Assembly (NCBI GenBank): GCA_026210745.1
Contig: CP110631.1
Span: forward strand, 1,426,001 to 1,490,000
Direction: 5' to 3'
Origin: Exobasidium rhododendri
Taxonomy: Eukaryota; Basidiomycota; Exobasidiomycetes; Exobasidiales; Exobasidiaceae
DNA: 64,000 nucleotides
Both the position numbers and the translations under genes were made by a program. Shown here in pieces: positions 20,692 through 33,005 of this stretch; within the stretch, counting starts at the first letter, position 1; each line of letters begins with the position of its first letter. The notes under the pieces are model-generated. The model was not told where the DNA came from. It did no database searches and was given only the letters and a program-made list of their open reading frames with translations.

Positions 20692-22047
20692 CTACGCAAA
20701 GAAGACACCGGCAAGAGCAGCCAATGCAACTATGAAGAGCGAAGTACCTGCTGAAGGGAGAGAATGGAGAGCACCACTAGATTGACTGGAATTCTGATTG
20801 GTGGAATCGACGTTTCCGGCAATGGTCGCACCAGGGTTCGTAGCTGTACCACTGGTCGGCGAAGGCGATCCCGGCGTGGTGGCTGTCGTGGTCATTGTAG
20901 CTGATGACGACGTGATGGCTAAAAAAGGATGGTGTGGGAAGAAATGTGAGAAGCACGGCAAGATGGCGCCAAAGTGCTCTACTTTGCCACTCACCGTACA
21001 GTCCATGCCTGATAGACGATTCTACGACGCAATTCGACGACGCAGCAGGCGGGTGTGCATCTGGAGTGACGGCTTGGCCTTGTGAAAAGGTGCTTCCACC
21101 GTAGATGCCCTGCAATGGCGCGTCGTCTCCTTCGCATGTCTCAAAGCCAGCATCGTAGCCAGTAGTGGAAGGCATGTTCCATCTGCATCCCAAGATATCA
21201 TAAACGTGCTGGAGGGGCCAAGACCAAAGTCAGTCTCGACTACGCTGGCAAGAAGACAAGGCCCCTTCGAAGGAAGACTCACTTGACAGTGCGCTGAAGC
21301 TTGGTCTCCCCAACATGCTCTCAAGCAGAACTGATTGTAGGACACTACGAAGGGGACGAGAGAAGTGGGGACAGTGGTGAGTGTATTACAACTTCAGAGT
21401 AACGGAGACAAGAAGCACTCACTGAAGTTGGTCCAGTGTTGAGCTTGGGCGGGCTGACCGTTGGAATCAGGATTAGCCGTAGTGAAGATTACACCACCGA
21501 TGGGGTTGCCGAGATCGTCTGCTCCTGCGCTATCCATTTCACCTCCTGCATCGCCTTCTGGAATGCCAAGCGATGTAAAATCGCCGACTCCAGAGATTTG
21601 GACGTAGCTAGGGGTCTTTAGAAAGTGTGCTCCTGTAATCGTCCCGTCAGGTATCAATCTGGTGCCGTGCTTGTTGGTGGTACAGTATGCAACGGCGACT
21701 CTTTCAGTAGAGCCAATCTCGCCGCCGTCTGGGGGTCCCCAAATACACCAGTCGTTGATGCTATTGATCCAAGCAGTCTGACATTGACTCTTTTGATTCC
21801 ACTTATTCTGAACACATTGATTCCACCCAGACTGGGGCTCCCCTCCCCCTGGGATTCGGTTGGCGCCCATGTACTGATCTGGTAGATCGGCGAGCGCATA
21901 CGTCGGCTTTGGCTGCCACTGAGTCCACGCTTTTGTTGGCTTATTCTTGTTGTTTGGGGTCAGTGCCTCTGGATCGCCTTGTGCAAGTGTAGATGTGAAT
22001 GCCAGCGATGCGACAAGCAGTGTAGAAAGCACCCTTGATAGAGCCAT
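20692..22047 (-). CDS. GPI-anchored macrofage-activating-glycoprotein-like surface protein
   Basis: Four exons (21423-22047, 21283-21344, 20995-21208, 20692-20918) sum to 375 residues. Residues 1-22 are a signal peptide (MALSRVLSTLLVASLAFTST). The body has paired Cys and the order QSGWNQCVQNKWNQ, CQTAWINSINDWCIWGPP, VAYCTTNKHGTRLIPDGT, ISGVGDFTSLGIPEGD, then after splicing MSYNQFCLRACWGD and CRWNMPSTTGYDAGFETCEG. A Ser/Thr/Pro-rich stretch leads to a C-terminal GPI signal (SLFIVALAALAGVFFA). These motifs match the basidiomycete proteins annotated as macrofage activating glycoprotein. A cell-wall or plasma-membrane location is expected; the molecular function is unknown. Confidence 0.87.
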
Positions 22048-22914
22048 CTCGTCTTAATCAACGATGAAAGAAAAGAAGAGGGCAGGATGATGATGACGGT
22101 AGGGATGCAGAAAAGAAGGAGAAGACCAAGCAGAAATACTACTTTTGAGAGAGAGGCCAGCCACACTTCTGTGTTGGGCTTACGCCTTCTCCGCTCTACT
22201 GCTCTACTATTCGACGGTGTTTTCCTTGGCAACTCAGATTCTCGCCCCCGTAGGTCGTACGAACGGAGCTAGAAATGGCGGGCAGAATGCAGCACAAGAG
22301 CTAATACCTCCCCCCGTGCTGCTGATCAATTTTAAGGATTACCGGCGATGCCATACTTCCCCCGTACGTCCCGATATAGTCTACGAATCAGTATGGGTGC
22401 GTCTGTGACGAGAGCTGCTCCTTTAAGCAAAGAAAGATCATTACTTCTGCCAAGGATGCGCCAAGCCTTGGCAAGCCTATATTTATGACGGATCAGCGAA
22501 GCCTTGGAATGAGAAAGCAGAACGACGCGTGGTTGACATTGGTTGACATTGAAGGGTGATCGAACCGCTGCAAGGGTACATGTCTCTCCCCGAGGGTGCT
22601 AACAAGGAAAGGGAGACCGATGTTCCTGTGATGCTTCAGGGATGTAATAAAAGGAAGCTCCACCAAGCAACCGCGACGAAAGGCAATCTCTGCGCGTGAA
22701 GAAAAATGAGCTGCCTACGCCAATTCGCGCCTTCGCAGCTTATGTAATATGAGCGGCTGTAAATACTTGGGCGGGCGCTCGAGCCAGCTTTTCTCTTTCT
22801 TGTTTTATTTGCCCCTCTCTCCTCTGAGACTTGCCCGTTCTCAATTCTATCGCTCCGCCGACTAGCATCCCTTAAGCCTTCTACGCATTCTTCATCACAC
22901 AAGCAGAACTCGAG
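22048..22914. other. Divergent intergenic region (GPI protein / phospholipase D)
   Basis: About 870 bp shared upstream DNA. A 10-bp unit GGTTGACATT occurs twice in tandem near 22532-22551 and could be a binding site, though this is weak. A TC-rich leader (22788-22830) precedes the phospholipase start. No gene seen. Confidence 0.4.
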
Positions 22915-25900
22915 ATGGGACTCAAGACTACCTTGAAGAAGCACATGGACCCGCATGTCATGGCAGCGTCCATGCAGCGTCTAGCGGTCAGCATAGAGAC
23001 ACAGATCAACCCCAATCACCGTCACGATGAGAAGTGGGAGCAAGAGCAGGACCGCGTACGCCAAGAGATCTGTGACTCGCATCGCTATCAGTCATTTGCA
23101 AACATTCGATCTGGAAACGCAGTGAAGTGGTACTCCGATGGCCACGATTACTTCTGGGCTTTGTCAGAGATACTGGAAGATGCGAAAGAATGTATCTACG
23201 TAAGTCATGAAATACCAGGACGGCGCACGTAACTGCCACATCTGACCTAATCCTGTTCGCGCTCACAGATTATGGACTGGTGGCTGTCTCCCGAACTTTA
23301 CCTTCGTCGACCTCCAGGATTGTTTGAAGAATACCGCGTAGATCGGCTGATCAAGCGCAAAGCAGAGGAGGGCGTCCAGGTCCGTATCATTGTCTACAAG
23401 GAAGTCACTCAAACGATGACGTTGAGCTCTTCACATACAAAGCATCTCTTCGAATCTCTTCATCCAAACGTTCGAGTATTGAGGCATCCTGACCATCTGG
23501 GTGGCGAGCTGACCGAGTTCTGGAGTCATCACAACAAGGTGGTGTGTGTCGACAATGCCGTCTCGTGTGTGGGAGGGCTAGACATCTGTTATGGTCGATG
23601 GGACACACAAAATCACCCTCTGTCTGATGTGCATCCCAACGACATGCTCATGAACACCTTGTTTGCCGGTCAAGACTACAACAACGCAAGAGTGCAAGAC
23701 TTTCAACAGGTGGATGACTTCATGTCGAATCAGCAAAGTTCTCTAAAAGTTGGAAGGATGCCTTGGCACGATGTCCACGTCTCCTTCCGCGGACCAGCAT
23801 CACTCGACATTGCTCACCTCTTTGCCGAGAGATGGAACTTTGTCAAGGAGCTCAAATACAAAGACGACAAGAATTACGCCCTTCTTGCCTTTCCTCATGG
23901 TGCCCCGGCTCTTTGTGACGTAGACCCGGAACACGACGCTGTAGCAAGGCACCCTCACACCGAGCGCTTCCATGAGTATGGAGAGGTGTTCAAGCACCCC
24001 TTCCACAAAGAGAGAAGAGAACTGCAGCAACCAGAAGGTGACGAGGAAGGTTCCGGTACTATGGACGTGCAGGTGGTCAGGAGTTGTGGAGATTGGAGCA
24101 ATGGAACGTTGACAGAAACTTCGATTCAGAACGCATACATTGAGATGATCCGAGAAGCGAACCACTACATCTACATTGAGAATCAATTCTTCATTACAGC
24201 TACAGAGAAGACGACACCCGTCGTGAACATGATCGGTGCTGCTCTGGTGGAAAGGATCTTGTCAGCGGCCAAAGACGGACGTCGATTCAAAATTATCGTC
24301 ATTATTCCGACCATTCCTTGCTTTGCAGGTGAATTGCATGAGGCAGCAGGCATCCGATGTATCATGGACTGGCAGTACAGATCAATCAGTCGAGGTGGCA
24401 AGAGTATCTTTGATCAGTGTGAGAAGGCAGGTGTAGATGCGAGGGAGTATATCAGCTTCTACAATTTACGAGGAGTCGATCGGATCAATACGGCAAGGAT
24501 TCGCGAGATGGAGAAGGCCAGTGGCATCAGCTTCCATCAGGCGCAAGTGGCAGCAGCAAGAGTCTACTTGGGTGAGCAAGGGTATGTAAGTGGCAAGCAT
24601 AAGGTAGCCATTCGAGCGGCCGAAGACACTTCTACGAGCGCATCGACGGAGAAAGACAAGAACGGCAAGACAAAGACTCAAGTCATCGAGGAAGTCGATC
24701 TACCAAAGACTGTGGATGATGCGATGGAAATACTGCGAAAGTTTGAGACTGCAGCCCCGAAGGGCGAAGATCACATCAGGGATTCGATTGCCAGTGATGT
24801 TCTTCATGGACAGACGGCGATCAAAGATGAGCCTTGGCCTACTTCGGACGAGCAAGAAGAAAAGGAGGCCTTTGTGACAGAAGAGACATACGTGCACAGT
24901 AAATTGATGATAGTCGATGACAGAAAGGTAAGTGGCTTTTAAGCATGGATTAATAACCCCCCGACACTGATGGTGTCTCTCTCTACGTCTACATACACAC
25001 GTCAACCCCCTCCCCCCACAGGTCATCATTGGTAGCGCCAATCTCAACGATCGATCACAGAAGGGAAACGGAGACAGTGAAACGGCCGTCGTGATCGACG
25101 ACAAAGACTTCTTCGATAGTAAGATGAATGGAGAAAAGTACATGGCATCGAAGTTTGCCACTTCCTTTCGACGACATCTCTGGCGACAGCATCTGGGACT
25201 CATTCCACCTCAAGATTGTAATTCCGAGACTGCCAAGAGTTACCCTACACCTGCCATGAGACCAGCGCCATACACGAATCCCGATCCCATTGCATTGGCA
25301 AAGGAGAGTGAATGGGAGCGCATGGTGGAGGACCCGCTAAATGAAGACTTGGAGAAGATGTGGAAGGGTCAGGCGACGAGCAATACAGACATTGCCGACG
25401 AGATCTTTCAAGTCGTGCCGACCGACAAGGTGAGTGGAAGTGATTTACTATGTTGACTCGTCGTGGAGAAGAGTGTGCTGATGCGACATGGCCCCTTACT
25501 TTCCACCATTTGACCAGGTCAAGAACTGGAAGCAGTATGACGAATTCTTTGTTGCCCGTGGACCTAGAACGGGCCACGTCGCTAGTGAGTCCAGAAGAGG
25601 TCTGAGGAAAAGCATTGAGCCGGCCTAAGTATTGACTCCATCTTTCTTTCTTTTTTCTCGCAACAGACAAAGACTTGTCGCTGTCCCACATCAAAGAACG
25701 ACTCAGCCAGTGGCGAGGTTGCCTGATCAACATGCCCTTGCAATTCTTGATCGAGGAGAATGTGAGTGCCGCCGAGTCACGGAAAGAAACAACGGCTCTA
25801 GATGACGATCTTCTCACTATTTCCTTCTTCACTTTCCCTTCTTTGTCCAGCTTGAGAAAGGCTCTCGTGGCTTGGAAGTCAACGATAGGACCCTACCCAT

Positions 25901-25980
25901 ATGTGAGTTGCACAAAGAAAGGAGGCAGCGGAGACTTGGCATCGATCTCTGATGCTGCTCCCACCTACACAGATATCTGA
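22915..25980 (+). CDS. Phospholipase D (two HKD motifs)
   Basis: Seven exons (22915-23199, 23269-24927, 25022-25429, 25518-25584, 25667-25761, 25851-25902, 25973-25980) give 857 residues ending PIYI. The two catalytic HxKxxxxD motifs are HHNKVVCVDNAVSCVGGLD and VHSKLMIVDDRK, the latter spliced to VIIGSANLNDRS. Between them is the conserved YIYIENQFFI segment. The enzyme hydrolyses phosphatidylcholine to phosphatidic acid and choline. No PX or PH domain precedes the catalytic core, so this resembles the short fungal PldA type rather than full-length Spo14. Residues about 520-620 form a variable Lys/Glu-rich insert. The last coding exon is only 8 nt (see findings). Confidence 0.93.
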
Positions 25981-26086
25981 TGCGGATCGACCGAGCCCCA
26001 CTTTGTACTGCTTGCCTTAATTCTTTCTCTTCTACTTGCGTCTTTCTGTACCTTTTTGGATTTTGATGCCAAGTGAAGTTTCATAC

Positions 26087-28258
26087 TCATCCAAACGGAT
26101 TCCCTATACTACCGTCAAATAGTTTGGAGACATCTGGCATGGACTCGAGTACTCCGGCAATAGCTGGATACTGATCCCAATCGAAATCAAAACTGCCATG
26201 ATCTTCGCCTAGCGTATCGTTTGCACTCCTCACCTCTGTCTTTGGTCGCTTTTGGTTGATCCTAGAATCGTCGTCGTCGTCTTCCTCTTCATCACCATCA
26301 CCTTGCGTCGTGCTCCTTCTCCTTGACAATGCTGAGCGACTGCCGTTTCTGTCTGCCTGATCATAGCTTGTGATAAGCTCGCTCATCATCTTGACTCCCC
26401 TTTCCGCAATGGTGCTTCTACTTGACAGGCCTTGAAGGATCTCCTTTGCTCCCATTACTTCCTCTCTCGTCACCTCCTGAAAGGAAGTATTGTTTGAGCT
26501 TCCCTGGAACAGATTCAAGGCAATGACTGTCGCCGCTGCCACTGCTTGGTAGGAGATGGTCCAGATGGCTCCCACCTGACCCTCTGGCCTACTTGACCGG
26601 TTGATACTTCGCACTTGATCTAGTATTTGACGTGCCATTTCCACACATCTTACTTGGGATTGATGAAGTTGATGAGCATTGATTGGTTGTCGCGAACAAA
26701 AGGCTCGATGAAGCGTAAGGATCTTGTGTGAAACACTGATGTTGATATATCGACGAAGAGCAAGTCCGAATTTTAGTGAAGGATTTGATGACTTTGGCTG
26801 GGTGACGGGGAGTAGTTGTAGAAGTTGAGCTTCGAATGGTGCAACGTGTTCTTCCACTCTACAGCCATGGTCAGGCAAGTTCTCGAAGAAGCGAAAGACA
26901 ATCTGAGCAGCCATAGCAGTCAACCGTAATTTGTTGACCAACGTCAACTCATTATCACTGTATTGACCCTTTAGTTCTCCCTTGTCTAAGTCTTCATCGT
27001 GGACGTTTTTGGGAAAGGGGGTGTCGTGGTGCTTGGGATTGATCTGATTCGTGCCCCGGAATGGGATAGCAAAGTAATCCTGTTGAACGAAAGACCACCA
27101 GACTCGTTTGCCCATTTCTAGATCAATGATCTTGATTCTCCAAGCCAACGTATTGTCTCTGATCTCTCCTCCTGACTCCGATACCTTCCTTTCCACTCTC
27201 GCACTTTCTCCGCCTAAATTGTGCAGATTCAGCGTCTGTGCCGTCTTTATTCCGATGGCGAGGTAGGAGCTGAGTAAATTAGAATCAGTCACATTGTGTC
27301 CACAAACGCACAGGATAGCTAGAGCTTGGCAAGTGTAAAAGCTGGGCTCTGAAAGGTAGCGACCAAGATCCAAGCAGTCCTTGGAAGCCTTTAGAAAATC
27401 TTCTGCAGGTGTTTTACGACTGCCGAACATCTCTTCAACGTCGGTGGGAGGCATCTGATGTATAGCGATACTCTGAACGACGTAGAAAAGTGCTAACCAT
27501 AGTGGATCGGTCCAGATCCATCTCTCCGACTTTTCCATGGAAAGAAAAGCCTCGCACTCCCGTTGAAAGGTCGGCGTGTGGATGCAAGCATGCTGCCAGG
27601 TGATGACGTCCTTGGCAAACATTAGAACATAATCGAGAGTCTTTCGAGAAAGCAGCATTGCTTGCAATTCCACTGATATAGGCTCCTTCATAGGTTGAGA
27701 AAGGATGTTACTGGTGGTTGGCAACGTTGACCCTTCCTGCGAAGAAGAGTGGGTCACGATGACACCCCTTGTTCGATCTTTCCCCAATGCAAGGTATTCG
27801 AAGGTCAGGGCGGCATCTGCTACGCCCTCTGGTTTAGTACTCTCTGCTGCTGGACTCTCTAGCGCTACTCTTGAAATGGATGGTGGTGACTGAATAGCCG
27901 GATCGCAACTTCGAAACGACATACTCATGCTCGGCGACAACGAGCTGTCTTCCACTGCCGCTAATCTCCTCTCCAATCTCTGTACGGTATTCTGCAGTTG
28001 CGAGAGGATAGAGCTGATGGGGACATTACCACCGTCGTAGGAGAATGGCACTGATGTCATAGAAGTGTAGCTGGTGTCGATGGATGACACATTACCGACA
28101 TTCGAGATGTCGTGATCAAGCGAGCATAAATGCTGTGTCCCACGCTTCTGGCACGGTGAACAGGGTATGATCTTGTCGCATTTTATCTTCCTTCGAGAGC
28201 ACTCAGTGCAGCTCCAAGTTGGCCTTTGACTCCTCTTGAACACCTTGCGGTCATCCAT
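26087..28258 (-). CDS. Zn2Cys6 fungal transcription factor
   Basis: An intronless 723-residue protein. Residues about 16-45 are the binuclear zinc cluster: SCTECSRRKIKCDK with CSPCQKRGTQHLC gives the six Cys. A short linker and likely coiled-coil segment follow (LQNTVQRLERRLAAVED). The middle is a typical fungal_trans region, with the motif order ...AFLSMEKSERWIWTDPLWLA, ...GIKTAQTLNLHNLGGES and KRVWWSFVQQDYF. The C-terminus is acidic (DGDEEEDDDDDS) and probably acts in activation. Such proteins bind CGG-type sites; the target genes cannot be told from sequence. It is convergent with phospholipase D and divergent from NUFIP1 across 259 bp. Confidence 0.93.
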   Translation of the reverse strand: MDDRKVFKRSQRPTWSCTECSRRKIKCDKIIPCSPCQKRGTQHLCSLDHDISNVGNVSSIDTSYTSMTSVPFSYDGGNVPISSILSQLQNTVQRLERRLAAVEDSSLSPSMSMSFRSCDPAIQSPPSISRVALESPAAESTKPEGVADAALTFEYLALGKDRTRGVIVTHSSSQEGSTLPTTSNILSQPMKEPISVELQAMLLSRKTLDYVLMFAKDVITWQHACIHTPTFQRECEAFLSMEKSERWIWTDPLWLALFYVVQSIAIHQMPPTDVEEMFGSRKTPAEDFLKASKDCLDLGRYLSEPSFYTCQALAILCVCGHNVTDSNLLSSYLAIGIKTAQTLNLHNLGGESARVERKVSESGGEIRDNTLAWRIKIIDLEMGKRVWWSFVQQDYFAIPFRGTNQINPKHHDTPFPKNVHDEDLDKGELKGQYSDNELTLVNKLRLTAMAAQIVFRFFENLPDHGCRVEEHVAPFEAQLLQLLPVTQPKSSNPSLKFGLALRRYINISVSHKILTLHRAFCSRQPINAHQLHQSQVRCVEMARQILDQVRSINRSSRPEGQVGAIWTISYQAVAAATVIALNLFQGSSNNTSFQEVTREEVMGAKEILQGLSSRSTIAERGVKMMSELITSYDQADRNGSRSALSRRRSTTQGDGDEEEDDDDDSRINQKRPKTEVRSANDTLGEDHGSFDFDWDQYPAIAGVLESMPDVSKLFDGSIGNPFG

Positions 28259-28517
28259 AGAGGCAGCAGTGCAGGTGAAAGGCGCGCTTTGGTGCGATTA
28301 CTATGCGTGTGTTGAGAGGGCAAGTTAACTTCTTCTACCTTGGGGGCGCAATAGATAGGTGGTACTGGTCTTGTCAACCTTAATTCTTATCAGCGGACCC
28401 CGGCCGATCGAGGGGGGGCAACAAAAATTTACAGTGTAGACACGCAGACTTACTTTACGCGACTAAAAATCTGTTAGTTTCAAACTCTTTCTTCCCTTTT
28501 AGCATTGGCCTACCATC

Positions 28518-30376
28518 ATGTATCGTGGTGGACATCAACAGACTCCCTCGAGGGGGCGCTATCAGAGGGGAGGTACGGGAGTTGGGACTGGAGGCAATAG
28601 GACCCCTGTATACAGCACCAATACAGAGGTTGGACGTTCTGGACCTCTGGCTTGTAATTTTGACTTGACGACACACCTGTGCGACTGGCAGACACATTCA
28701 GAGCTAGCTTTGAAGTTGCACCGAGCAGACAGGCATCTTCTCTTGCCTGCTGGAGGAGCTGAAGAGCTAGAACGGATAGATCCACTCCTCGAAGATGAAA
28801 GGAAGGAGAAGGCGAAGAAAGCTAGAAGGAAAGGACCGGATGAAGTCATGGAAGAACATCAGAGGTGAGTCGGTGGTAGGACATAAGTGCGAAAAAGAGC
28901 TGAATTCTTCTAATCCTCTATGATGGCAGCTCTCTCATCACTGGACTCAACATCTCTTTGTCTACACCAGAGCTGATAGAGCAGTGGGTCGCAGAAAGGA
29001 AGAAGAGGTGGCCGAGCAGAGCTGTTGTGGAGAAGAAGATTCGAGAGTCATGGGACACAAAACCTGAGTATAGGGGCAAAGGCCGAGCCATGCATCCTCC
29101 GAAGGATTTCTTACCACCTATCGAGCCACCGACGACAGAGCAGAGAACGTTGCCAAAGGAGAAAGTCGCACTGCCATCATCAACAGCAGCAGAGTCAAAT
29201 TCTGCATCATCGTCGAGCTCATCAAGTTCCTCTGATGACGAGGAAGCCTCAGGTTCCGACATGGACCCGGAAAAGGATGCCGTTTCTTCCAAAATTGCAC
29301 CACAGGCTGTATTCCTGGACGAGACAAATCTGAAGCCATGTCGTTTCTATCAACAAGGACGATGCAGCTTTGGCGACAAGTGTCGGGATCGTCATGACGC
29401 CCCTACGACAGCCCAGACTTCTACGCCGGCACCAAAGAAGAGAAAGAGGCCCAGAATGCAATCACCTAATCCTTTTGAAGCGCCGCACTTGCTTCGAGCA
29501 CTGCTAAAGAATGAGATTGCTCAACATGTCAATTACGTTGCTCAAGTGATTCGGTTTCTCGTTCGTAATGAGTACTTGATAGACGTAGAGGAAAAGGAAG
29601 GGGACGCAGCCGCGCAAGCTAGACGCAAGAATCTTGTCGTTGAGGAGCCTGGCTCGAGTAATGAGAAAGAGCAAGCTGGAGAGAAGGGAGACGACCAGAA
29701 GAAAGTTGTCACATTGAGAGACCCACTCATCGATGGCGGCCTTCCGCTCCTAGGCAATACCATCATGGAGCCTGCCTTGAAAACGCTGCGACCTCTTCAG
29801 TCTCTGGCACTTCCACCCGAGCCCGATGCCATGGCATTCATGGACCCACTGCGAGCTAACGATGCGAAACCACTCCTACACGCTCAGTACCATCAGATTG
29901 CCATCGATGGAGGCATTCGAATGGTGTTACTGGATGATCAAGGCAAGCCATCAGCTTCTTTTGTAAGGGCTCTTTCTACTTTGGACGCCTTACCTTCCAA
30001 TGCACATCGATCTTCAGCCATAGAACAGATTCTTGGAGTTTCTGAGCAATCACAACTTCATCCTCACCAGATCGGTCCAACATTTGTCAGAAGCGATCGG
30101 AACCCTAGCTCTTCGCGAGTCATTGGCGAGTCAGAACTCTTTCGATGCGGTCTTCGAGTGGGGCCATTAGAGATCGGTAAGATTCGACAATTAGCAGCTC
30201 GGATTAGTCATGTAGTGGGAGGCCCCTCATTCGAGGTCGATGAAGGGGATGAAGGAGAGGACAGTCTGCGACCTTGGTGGGACAAAGAGACAAGGGAGAT
30301 GATGAGAACGAAGAAGTACGCAAAGGAAGCCGATTGGCGTGATCAGATGAAGAAGTTGGGATTGGAAGTGGATTGA
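28518..30376 (+). CDS. NUFIP1/Rsa1-type snoRNP assembly factor with CCCH zinc finger
   Basis: Two exons (28518-28864, 28930-30376) give 597 residues. An Arg/Gly-rich N-terminus (MYRGGHQQTPSRGRYQRGG) leads to a C2H2-like finger (CNFDLTTHLCDWQTHSELA...H). The diagnostic NUFIP segment ISLSTPELIEQWVAERKKRW follows the splice junction. Then come a Ser/acidic region, a CCCH finger (CRFYQQGRCSFGDKCRDRH) and a helical C-terminal part (LLRALLKNEIAQHVNYVAQV). NUFIP1/Rsa1 is a platform for box C/D snoRNP assembly with Snu13 and the R2TP complex in the nucleus. It is a near neighbour of Esf2, another ribosome-biogenesis gene, with only 54 bp between their convergent ends. Confidence 0.88.
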
Positions 30377-30430
30377 GTGACGGATAGTAGTACAACAGGC
30401 TATGCAACGAATGTAATATCATATCATCTA

Positions 30431-31609
30431 TTAGAATATCTTCGAAAGGGCACCTTGGAGTGCTTGCAAATTGCCCTTGTCGTCGTGCGATGGTTTGGGC
30501 TTCTTACTGGATGAGTACGTCGAACCTCCTTCCTGACTTTCCCGCTTTTTGGTCTGATCTCTCTGCTCTCTTACGTCACGAACTATCTCTTCCCTCTGCT
30601 TAAAAGTTCGCTCCTTTGCCTTGTTTTGTTGTTGTGTCGGAGACTTTTGCGTTGAGTTGTCCGTCGTCGATGTACCAGCCTTGGCCTCCCTTGCATTACG
30701 TCTTGCTTCTTTGTCCCGCATGACTCGGGCTCGTTCTACCTTTCGAAGGTAATCCTTTTGCTCAAAAGCAGATTGCGATAATTCTGCTCGGACTCTGGAG
30801 GCTCTAGATGCTCGTTCGTTGGCTTGTGACAAACTCGACACAGTTAGCATACTTGAAACCTTTGACAGACCTCTTCCCATCGCACCACTCACCGAGCTGC
30901 TCGCTTAGCATCCCCCACTTGAAGCCACTCAAATATTTCATTGTCCATATCTCATCTTTCCATCTCCTCGAACCCAATCCACCCGAATTCTTGCCCCTTT
31001 TCCCACCACCCGAACCGCCAGAGGCCGCTCCAATCGGCTCAGCATTCAGCATCTCAGCTACTGCTTTGGCGACTTTCTTATTTGTAAACTCGACCCACCC
31101 TTCTGTAAAATGAGCCGATTTACTTTGTCTCCCAGTGCGCTTCTCTCCGCTTTCCTTTTCTCTTCCGTCCTGTAAATAGATCCTGTCAACGTCTCCAAAG
31201 CCACTGAGGAGATGTCGTACTTTAGCTACAGTCATACCATACGGAATGCGAGATATCCAGATAATCCCCTTCCTCTTCTCCTTCTTTTCGAAAGCTTCAA
31301 GCTCGTCCCTCGACAGCGGCTCGACGGTCAAGTTCTTGTTCACGCTTAGGGTCTCTGTTTCCTCTTCTGCTTGTTCTCCTTCGTCTTCGTCTTCGTCTCC
31401 GTCATCTGTAAGCTGCCCTTCTGCCAGGTCTCCCTCGTCATCGTCCACCTTCGACGTTGAAGCCTCGACCTCTTCCCATTGCGAAGTGTCAAAGCGGCTG
31501 TCAAGCATCTGCATACATCGTTGAAACGGACAAGTGAGCAGTCATACAATGCAAGATGTATGACCTTCCCCGACGAGTGCGGTCTCAGACTTACCTTTGC
31601 TTTCGCCAT
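30431..31609 (-). CDS. Esf2/ABT1 pre-rRNA processing factor
   Basis: Three exons (31595-31609, 30893-31508, 30431-30822) give 340 residues. The first coding exon is only 15 nt (MAKAK). An upstream in-frame Met at 31699 exists but is less likely. After an acidic N-terminus comes an RRM-like domain: KGIIWISRIPYGMTVAKVRH, FGDVDRIYLQ, FTEGWVEFTNKKVAKAVAEM, LNAEPIG and WTMKYLSGFKWGMLSEQL. A basic coiled-coil tail (RAELSQSAFEQKDYLRKVER) follows the last intron, which has a clear GCTAAC branch site. Esf2/ABT1 associates with U3 snoRNP and stimulates Dbp8 during 18S rRNA maturation in the nucleolus. Confidence 0.92.
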
Positions 31610-31795
31610 CTTTGCAAAGAGTGTAGTCGTACCTATGGCCCTACGACCAGCCAAGTTTACCATTAACCTTTTTAATGTCTTTCCAAATTTTGAATCCACG
31701 TGAAATTAGAGCGTTGCCTCTTCCTCCACCCTCTGATTCGTGGTAACGGTAATTGAAGACCTCTTGCTCACCCATTAGGAGCCTCACATTGTATC

Positions 31796-33005
31796 ATGCT
31801 GCGACCGAAGGCGGTGCAAGAAGCTCTCACTGCTCTTCTTGAGTCGCCCTCTGTTCCTGCAGACTCTGCTTTGATCGTCTTCAGCGATAGCGGTACAATC
31901 TATGCACAAGCTTCTACGCAAAATGCTTCATCACAGTTTGCCAGTACTTCGACAAATCGACACGACTCGAAGCCGCTCAATGAGTCGCAACGTCTGCAAA
32001 GATCACGTCAACCCGGATTGGTGTCTCTGCTGGGTACTTCGTCGTCTTTACCTTTATCAGCGAGGTATACAGCCGGAAATACGAATTCACCATCACCACA
32101 TGCTATGGAGTTGGTAATGAATGCAGATGAAAGATCAAAGATCATCGGAGCTCTGGCCTGTCGATGCTGGACGGAAGAGATGAACAGGATTAGACGACTG
32201 CTTCCAAAGCAACGAAGTCATATGCACTCTGCTCCTGCAAGTGAAACGGGTATGATTCGATCATTCAGCGCAAGTACAGGTGGTGGTGGAGGAGGAGGTG
32301 GTGGTGGTGGCAGTGCAGCTGGTAATGTTGGCGTAGGCAAAGGTCCCTCTCGATTGCGAAGAATTGAACAAAGCAGTCTAGCTCAAAATGGAACATTTGC
32401 ACCCATAGAAAGATTCGCAATTGAGCAAGGTGTCGAGCAAGAGTCGGCGACGGGTGCCTGTGTGGCAGTACCTGGCACTTTAATAAACCAGGGGTCCACG
32501 AGTCAAGGAAGCGCTCCCTTGTTGCTTGAAAGCGAAGTGAGTGGAACGGAAGTGTGTGCTCTAGTTTTGTCAAAGCTGACGCTTACCTCTGATTGTCTGA
32601 TCACAGCTGGGCGCTTCTCTCGTCATGCCTCTACATTACCAAACAGACAATTCACTATCGTCTTCTTCTTCACAATTGCAAACTTCGCCTCTCTTCCTTC
32701 TGATCTTGTCATCGCGGCACACCCACAATAAATCATCGACATTGGGCGAAGCAGTCAACAAGGAAAGCAATCTCTCCAATCAAGAATGGAGCGATCTCTA
32801 TGATTCTGCTCATGCATTGGCCGTGCATATCAGTCCAGCTTTGCGTAAGGCTTTTGGTCGAGAAGAAGGCGTACCGGGGGAAAGAGAGATGGTCGGCGAT
32901 GCAGCAACCGTCTCGGACATTGAGAGCTCCTTAGATATGGAAGGAGTGTTAGTGGTAGGACAAGACCATGGAGCTGGTGGTGTTGGTGCTGTGTCTGTAT
33001 TTTAA
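31796..33005 (+). CDS. LAMTOR2/Ego3-like Roadblock-domain protein with large insertions
   Basis: Two exons (31796-32536, 32607-33005) give 379 residues. The N-terminus MLRPKAVQEALTALLE matches the hallmark MLRPKAL start of LAMTOR2/p14. Later pieces also follow the Roadblock fold order: SALIVFSDSGTIYAQAS (beta hairpin), KIIGALACRCWTEEMN (helix) and LLLESELGASLVMP with FLLILSSR (C-terminal strands). LAMTOR2 is a scaffold of the Ragulator/EGO complex that recruits Rag GTPases and TORC1 to the vacuole. The usual length is about 125 residues. Here long Ser-, Gly- (eleven in a row) and Gln-rich inserts triple it. The call rests on motif order, so it is moderately sure. It is divergent from Esf2. 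Confidence 0.6.
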
